Shown: piece after piece, positions 52,901 to 61,900 of the stretch
How the letters are laid out: each line of letters begins with the position of its first letter
Position numbering within the stretch: position 1 is the stretch's first letter
Assembly (NCBI GenBank): GCA_026122225.1
Contig: JANEZZ010001566.1
Span: 286,001 to 350,000, forward strand
Origin: Heloderma charlesbogerti
Taxonomy: Eukaryota > Chordata > Lepidosauria > Squamata > Helodermatidae
Direction: 5' to 3'
DNA length: 64,000 nt
The notes under the pieces: model-generated
What the model was told of the DNA's origin: nothing
Database searches by the model: none
What the model saw: only the letters and a program-made list of their open reading frames with translations
Position numbers and translations under genes: made by a program

Positions 52901-55900
52901 TATTTTAACTTTTTAAGGGTGAAATTCTATGCATGTTTAGACAGAAAGAAGTCCTACAACTACCAGCATTCCCCAGCCAGCCATGCTGGGGGTTGTAGGA
53001 CTTTTTTTCTGTCTAAACATGCATAGGATTGTGCCCTCTATGAACTACTACTTCAGTTTATACTGGTGACACAAGATGCAATCCTGCTAAAGTTAAGCAT
53101 TTTAAGTACCTTTTTCCAACTCAAAAACCTAAGTGTGTTTAACTCTTACTAACTTGAAAATACATAGTTTCGGCTAGATCATGCTCGGGATAGGCATCTT
53201 TTAGGATATAGTCATGAATAGATAGATGATTTACAATTGTCCGGCATTCTCTTAGATCTGAAAGTTTCTACATGGTATACTGAAAGTGGTTTGGTGATAT
53301 TCCCTACGATGTTCAAGTTGGTTGCTCACCACGACTTGAAGGAGTTCTGGCTGCCTCAGTCTCATAAAAACTTGGATCGGATTGTGTGCCTACTGGCAAA
53401 GTTTCTTTTCTTAAGTAACGGTTGAGCTCCATCTGAATCCGATACTCATCTTCCTGCTGCATTGGTCGATTCTTCCTGTCTTTATTAGACAATTCCAGTC
53501 TATTGGGATTCTCTGTGGTCAAACACAAGATATTGAAACATGACTTCTGATTCAATTCCCAAGTTCCAGAGAACACAAACATTCCTTCCCCCTGCCCAGT
53601 TTAGTTTCTTCAGTTAGAAAACACACATTTCAAATATTCTCTTCTTGTACATAATTAAATTACGAGAAACATTTTCCTTCCATACAGACAGAAACTCGGT
53701 ATTCTTATGAAGAATTTGAATAGATATTTCAGAACGTGAGAGCCGCTGATTTTTTTTTTTCACTTTCAGACTTTGCCACTAGTTAGCATTAATTCTTTTT
53801 CAGAAGGAGTACATATGCCAGAAATTATAGCACAAAACAAACAAGCTGGCAGGTGAGGAGACAATTAACATTTTCTGACTTGGGATTTTTTGTGTTTCAA
53901 GAAGGAATATCTACCAAGCATTACTTTGAAATACAGTATTTAATGACTGATTTTGGCCAGAGAGTATGAATCTCCTTTAGTTGCCTGAAGCTTGTATTCA
54001 GCAGTAGGTATGACACACAGACTTAGATCCAACATCGTGGGAGCGGACATTGAGGGGACATTCCCACTCATGCAATGGGATTTCTCAGTCTTCCCCTCTG
54101 CCCTGCAGCCCCCTCATGCACCCAAATCTGCTCCAGAGTCCCCCAAGCCTCATGAGCAGATTTGGGGGGGTACACAGGGGCTGTATGGGGGAAGGGAAAT
54201 CCACTGACAGCAGTTTCCTTTTCACTAGCAGAACACCATTGGATCCAATGATATAAAGTATAAAGATAAGATTCTTACTTCTTATGGTACAGCCAATTAG
54301 TAAGAGACAAGCTTCTGACTTGGCTAACGAAGTTGTATCTTTTACTATTACTCAAACCTATCTAAAAAACCCCCCTTCCTTTCTTATCAGAAGTGTAAAG
54401 AATGGGAAATCTCCTGGAACAGCAAAGGGGAAGAATGGTAGCAATGCCTGCTCTCAACCACACACAGAGACCTGGTTCGCATGTAACGATAAGTCATGGG
54501 TTGTTTAACCCATGAATTGTCGGGGCTGCACAAGTGTGACTGCGTGTGCTGCTTCCCACCTGTTGCTTCCACTTTGCATCCAGTTTCTAACCACATTAAA
54601 CAATGCAATTTCTAGTTACCTGGTCCAGCAATGGCAGCTAACATATCCAACAGAAGATGTACCTGTCTGGGTGACAGGAACAGGTGTATAGAATCTATCT
54701 GTCCATCCACATCCAACTTAAAAAGAAAGAGAAGTTTTTTAAAATACGGAAATAAAAACAATTTCTTTCCGGTTATCAGAATATGTAAAATCTCAGCATT
54801 GAATCATGATAGACATTTCACTCCTGATTGTAAAAACATGAGAAGAACTGTGCTGAATCAGATGAAAGGCCTATCTAGTCAAGCATTCTGTTTGCACAGT
54901 GGCCAACCAGATGATCATGGAGAAGCTAACAAGCAGGACATGAGCATAATAGCACCCTCATGCTCGTGTTCCCCATCAACTGGCACTGAGTGGCATACTG
55001 CCTCTTGAGACTGGAGGTAATACATAGTTATTGATAGATTTATCCTCCATGAATTTCTCTAATCTCCTTTTAATGCCATCCAAGTTGGCAGCTGTCACTA
55101 CATCCTGTGGCACTAAATTCCGTACTTTACCTATGTACTTTGTGAAGTACTTCCTTTTATCAGTCCTGGCTCTCCCACCATCCAGCTTCATTGGACGAAC
55201 CTGTGATCTAGCATTTTAATTCCTTATGATTTGAAGTCACTTGTGAATACTGTTGGTCTGTTACAGCCAAAGACAGATAGGACATTACAATCCAGCGCTT
55301 GAAGCCATTTTGGGTATTATCACTATGTCTTGGAGTCAGTTGTTTACAATGCTTATTTTGATATCTCCACATAGAGCAAAATTCATCTGAATACTCAGAA
55401 ACTGCAGAGCAACCGTTGTTCCTGGTCCTAATTATAAAGACATGCCTCATAATTTTAAATATGCAATCAGGTATTTCAACACTTGACTAATCATCTTCCC
55501 TGGCCTATACCTATGGATCTTGGATACATAGGCTTTAAGAGCATTTCTTATGAATGCAAACCACCAAATAAATCCCAGGTAGGCACTTATGCAGGCAAAT
55601 ATAATGCCTGAAATGAGAAATCACAAATATAGTCAACTACACTTTCCATTATTATGATGGAATCACAATGCCTCTGCAACTATTTAAGTTCTTGCTGACC
55701 ATACCCACAGCTGATCTCACGCACTGCATTTACCCAAACAAACACATACCTGGGAAAAGCTATGGCTAACTGCCCTCAGAGATCTGTGGAATATTTTTTA
55801 GTGGGAAGCAGCTACCTCCAAATTGAGTCAATGTTAAAAAATAAAACATCTTACTTATAGGCCAGACAGTGAATCCCGAAGACTACTTGATTAATTTTGG

Positions 55901-58900
55901 AAAATGGCATTGACAATGTTACACTGGATTGGATGTGTTGAAAAGGCCTTGCATTGCAGCCCAATAACCAAATATATTCAACACTGTGCCAGCATTACAG
56001 CAGTTTTACATGTGACCTGCAGCAGAGATGCTGAAACATAACATTCTCAGCAGTTGCAGTACATAAAGATAACAGCTGTAGTACAAATTGTATGCGTAGA
56101 GGCAAAGAGCTGTTTTTCTTACGTTAACCTATTTCCTCTTTAATTTTAAAAATTCCTTCTTTGTATTCAAATCTCTACACACATTACAGAGTAGCAACAG
56201 ACGCTTGACAACAAATTGTATTCTGAACACTCTTTGACAGGAGAGTTTCAGCTCTTTCTCCTCTGATCCTGTATTTTCCTGCCTGCTCCAACAACACATG
56301 TCACTGTCAGCATATCCTGCCAAAATCAAGTCTAAAAGAAGCTTTAAAAATTGTCACTACATTTCCTTTTAAATGGTTTCTGAAAACTTACTCAGTGCAG
56401 TGATGCCTGTAGCTTAATGTTGGTATGTATCTTGGGGATACCACTAATTCTGTGAAATAAGCAATTCCTCAAAGAGAGCCTCAGCTATTGGGCAGTATAA
56501 AAATCTAATAAATAAATAAATGCTTATGTCTTTTTCAGAAGCATTACTGCTTTCCTATCAATCTGCATTTGATGCATTATGGTGCTTTCTAGTACACAAA
56601 TCATTCTAGTCCAAACTGTGATGGTGGCTTTTTACTTCACAACTGCCCTGGTTTGGCCCCAATGCTAAACCACAGTTTGTTTAGCTTAACTCTGGCTTGT
56701 CTCTATGTGCAAACCTGACCAGATTCACTAACTATAGTTTGTTTGGAGTCAACAAATCATGATCTGAAACCATGGTTTGAAGGCAGTTTGTGAATCACAG
56801 ATTGGGATAACTGTGGTTTATCATTACGTCTGTATACTCTCTTCAGTAGTTGTAAATGGATATAGGCTCTACTGAATATGCTACTGAATATGACTGTAAT
56901 CAGTATCTGACCATCCATTTACTAAAAAGAACATTCAGTAGGAGCAACACTTGTAGAAAGAGTGGCAGGCTGGCAGCTTTCAGGTGCTCACATTGCTTTT
57001 ACCTCATTTCTGCCCTGGGATGGCCATTTTGCCAAATCCAGGAGAAGGGAAGAAAAAACAAGCATGCAGCACTTGTAAGCATGCTCTGGAGGTTACCCAT
57101 AAGGGTTTAAAATGATAGTCATGCAATTGCCCAGAAACCACAACATGTGTACCCTTTCCCCTTCTCCAGACTGAGCAGAATGGCTAGTCAGAGCTTAGCC
57201 ATGTGCAAGAAAGTGGCATCAACGAAAGAGGGAGTAAAGTGAGATTTCTACACCAAGCCTTGGGAGTAACGAACAGCAAGGAGAAAACAAATGACTCCAT
57301 TTTTTGTCAACAACTGAATGTCTGTATTAGCTAGCTGAATGTGTACCTTTACCTGTAATACAGGAAGCGACAACTAACCTTTGCTCCCAGAAGGACTTCA
57401 TTCTGCTTTAATGTAAGGCTGAGTTCCATCCTTCCAATCAACCTACATATCTGCACAGGGTCTGAAGGAGAAACTTCTGGCAGGTTTCTTGCTAATTGTG
57501 GGTGTGGCTCATACACAATTTTTGGGTTCCAGCTAGGTGAAAGCTTTGGTTCTGTTATCTTTAAAAGAAATATGAGGAATGGAGTTAGAAGAAACTGCAA
57601 TTAAGAAAACTATGTGCCATCTGTAGCATACACAATGAGAGATTATATAAAAACTGCACCATTATTCAGTACCTAGCATAAAGCAAGAGAGCCCTGGAAC
57701 AAAGTGATATAACCCTTTTCTAGTATGATAGGGTTATCTTCGCCACGGCCAATTTATACTTTTAAATACAGTATCTCATTTTAATAAACATACCATATAC
57801 CAATCTTTGTGCACTCTTAGCATTAATTTGTGACAACTGTAACTTGCTTTTCTCAAAGGAGTAACTTAAGAGTTAAACTAGCAGCAACTCTGAGTTAACC
57901 TAGGCTAAAAGGTAGCTGTGCTGCTCATTGGGTGGCCATGGCAGAACAGCAATTTGAACCTGGATTTTCCACCATCAGATCAACATTCTAGCCACTAAAT
58001 CACACTGTATATTCTCATTCAGAAATATTTTACTACAAAATGTAGAAAGTAATTTGTGTAAATGGATCTAACCCAAGATTTGGCAGTTGCGAGACACCTT
58101 GTTCAATTTAGCCCTCATAGAATTAGAATCTTTCAACACCACAGACAGGGGAGGAAACTTGAGAATAAAAAACATAGGTGGGCACAGTGTCACTCTTTAT
58201 GTTTTTGTTTCTATCAGAGAAAACTAAGATGAATACATGAAGGTAGCTTAACGCACAGTAATATGTTCCAGGCCTCACTAACTATCTATGCATACCCACA
58301 TACGCAGATCTAAAGTATTTTTACCAACTGTGTAGCTGAACACACTGGAGAGGATTTTTCCGATGCTGGAAATTCATCCCAGAAGAAAGAAACACCCGAG
58401 AGCTGTAGTAATTTGTGAGCAAAAGCTGTGGGCTGATGCACATTAATTCCAGAGCATTCATCAGCAGCTTCATCACAGTATATTGTTCTGGAAAGATGGA
58501 AATAAAATAATGAAATAAGAACACAACAAAAAAAATTACTAACACAGTTTTGCTTTACATTGCATCTCCAGACATGTTTGAAAGCATTTCATCATCACTT
58601 GTCTTAAAAGAGCCACTGATGATCCTAGATGGAAGGCTACCTTTAGCTGTGCATATACATGAGTAAATTACAGATTAGCAAAACGACGGAGTTTCACTCT
58701 GGGTAAATAGTTCTGGGGAACCAGACTTTGTATTTGAGTTCTGCCACGTTTAGCACCCTTACAGATTGTACTGCATGTGCGAAAAAGCTTCTTGTGCCAA
58801 ACTGGCATGACATTATTGTACTGTGTAAGCACAGAAAACTTCTGTATACATACTGCATATCCTGCAACATCATTAATGCTTTGGGCTCTGTGGCAGAACC

Positions 58901-61900
58901 CCACCATTTTCTGAAAAGTCTCCAGTCCAGATCAGTTCTGCTATTAGCACAACCAGCCCCCAGATTCTAGTTATTGTGGAATTCAGCAGCACCTGTAATG
59001 TAAATTCTCATATAAAAGGATAAAATAACATTCTAACATTCACTTAAAAACAACAACACACTACTTACTTCTCAATGCGAATTTCAAGCGCTGTACCACT
59101 TTTAGAATTATCTGGCACATGTTCAATTCTCAGAACAGTGTCTAAAAAGTTGACTTTCACTCTTCTCAAAACTATAGTGAAGAAATCAAAATGAGAGATG
59201 GGGTGACATAAAAATAAAGAATATACGTGATGTATACATGATTCAACTATAGAGGCATTTATGCCCCTCTTCCCCTCCCCCGGCACACAAGTATGGATCA
59301 CTTTGCACTAGTTTATGTAGAAGGAGCAGCTGCTATGTGATTCCCCAGTAACTAACTATCCAGCACTTCCTCACCTCCTCAGGAGAGAAGTAACTTGAGG
59401 ATTAAGTCACTGGGAAGGAGAGGAACTGCTGAATAATTATTAAGGAACATACATACTGACTTCCTCTTCTCCATAATGACTGTCTCACAGTGGTCCATGC
59501 ATGTAGACCTGGGGATAGGGGAAGAGAGGTCTCATTGGGCCCAACAACAATTCTCACTGTGGGCACAGCAACACTCACCCAGTGCTACATCATGCCCCAA
59601 ATGTTTAAGCTGGCATCTGTTACCATCACACCTTAATTTCTTATAACCTGAGCGAAGTGCTAGATTTTATAAGCACAAGGAGTTCATTTCCTCAAATAAA
59701 CTGACAGCATGAGAAATACACTTCTAGACTAGAATTACAATACTTAAGTTCACCCAATTGACAAAAGATACATTAGCTTTACAAAATGTGACTTGATATA
59801 CCGTTTTGCAGTTTATGAAGTAAACAGTACCTGTTTCAATTGTTTCAGCAAACTTCTCAAGTCCTTCAAAAGGCTGGGACCCTTCCCCTTGTTCATCTGT
59901 CAGTTTCTGGCTAAGACATTCTTTTGCAAGCTGCATACTACTAGTCATAAAGCTTGACCAATACATGGGTTCTGAACCAGAAGCTACAAAACAAGAGATA
60001 AGCCTCAGATGTTTTGCTGTTAATAGACTTCAGCAAGTCTAAGATCAAAACCAAAGTGGATCCATGCGAGGGATCTCCATAGAATAAATCAGAAGTACAG
60101 CTTCTGAATATGAGAATGAAAGCTTTTCAGAGGTTCTGTACACAGAGCAACAGATACGCGAATCCTCTCCTAATTTATCTCCCTTCACATCTGCAGTGTT
60201 TCAGCAGCAGCATTAGTGTATATCCATATGATTATTTATTGACTGCATGCCTGCCATCTCTCTCACGGCTTCCTCCTACAGATATGTTTCTAGAAAGTAT
60301 AGATGCAGCACACAAGAGTTTAGGAAGAAAGTACCATGGAGTGGAATGCAGCAGTGAGGAAGATCACAGATATAAATGGGCAGCCCATGTGCTGCCCACA
60401 TATTGCAAAAGCAGTGTAACACATGCAGATCCTTCCAGTATTACGTAAATGTGTCATCCTGGTGTTATTTTAATAGGTATGCACGCAGAAGACACGAAGC
60501 AGTTGATTTCACTTATACCGGAAGCGCCATGGAAAAAGTGGTTGAAAGCCTCACATGGGCTTTCCCAGCTAGTGCAAGGGCACCTCAAGTATGTTCGTAT
60601 TGTCTGTGAATGAAAAGCAGGATTTGTCTTCAGCGGAGCTCACTGTGGTGCATGAGGGAGACATGGCTATACAACCATAAACTGAGTCTGCCCTTTTCAC
60701 TTATTCTGGCTTCTCATTACACAGCTGGAGGCAGACCTGCAGCACAAACACCAACAAGAGGACTAACATTTTTACGAAAAAACTTAAGGTCAGATGTCAG
60801 TCCACAACACATACATCAAGCTCCTCAGAACACACGGTGTGTGTATGTTTCAATAAACTCAAATTGTTTTCATGGAGATCTGTAAGACTGTTCACAAGAA
60901 AATGCCAAATTAAACCATACAACATTGAGACTCGCAGATACTGATGGTGGGATATGAGCCAAAAAGGTTTGCAAACTATATCTCGACTGTGGGTGGCACC
61001 CTCCCCGCCTCCCTCAACTTGGCACCCTTCAGAACTTTGGGATTTCAACTCCCATCAGGCCCAGCCAGCATGGCCAATTGTCAGGAATGCTGGGAGCTGT
61101 AGTCCAAAACATCTGGAGGGCACAAGGCTGGCGAAGGCTGATCTGAGACCTGCTTCTCTATTATCTGATTAGGGATGGGTAACTAGGGATGGCGTGGGCA
61201 TCCATTTTGGTCTAGGAGTCTGGCGGACCGCCCATGCCCCCCAGACCATTCCCGCCATGCCTCTGCCCCTGCTCGAGACCCCACCCCCGCTCGCCAAGCC
61301 GCCTGCACTTACCCAGGCCCCATCCTCCTCCGCCGCGATCGATATATTGTAAAAAAACCATGGTTATCGCAAAAATACGCACATAGACTTAAGCACAAAA
61401 TGGCGCCATAGATCGCCCAGATACATAAGATTGGGCATAAATAGCCCATTTTGCAATCACCATGTTTTCTCACAACATACAAAATCGTGGCAGAGGGCAG
61501 GGGCTGGGTAAGTGCGGGTGGCTCAGCGAGCAGGTGTAGGGCTTAAGCGTGGGTCCGGGGGCATACAAGCGGGGGCTGGGCTGGTGCTCGGAAAACCCAG
61601 ATGGGGGGGCACCCATCCATCCCTATGGGTGACCCTGCAGGTTGCTTCACAGGGATCTGTGCTTATTATAGGATATCCAAATATTCCACCCATCATAAAT
61701 TAAATGGGCATGGTGACATGGGGAACCAGTGATCATTTTAAAGCTAAAATAACAAAGCAATTAGTAAGAGCAAACAACTGTTATTTATTAAACATACCCA
61801 GACGGGGCCTTGGCTTGAAGGTCATCTCTAAGCCCTTCACTTCAAGTGCACAGTTATCTTGAAGCAGCGAGCCCCAGGGAATGGACAGAGAAATTGATTG

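Noticed and set aside
60110..60885. Plus-strand frames of 77-112 codons in intron 2
   Set aside because: No recognisable motifs, no splice-linked partners, ordinary lengths for chance frames.
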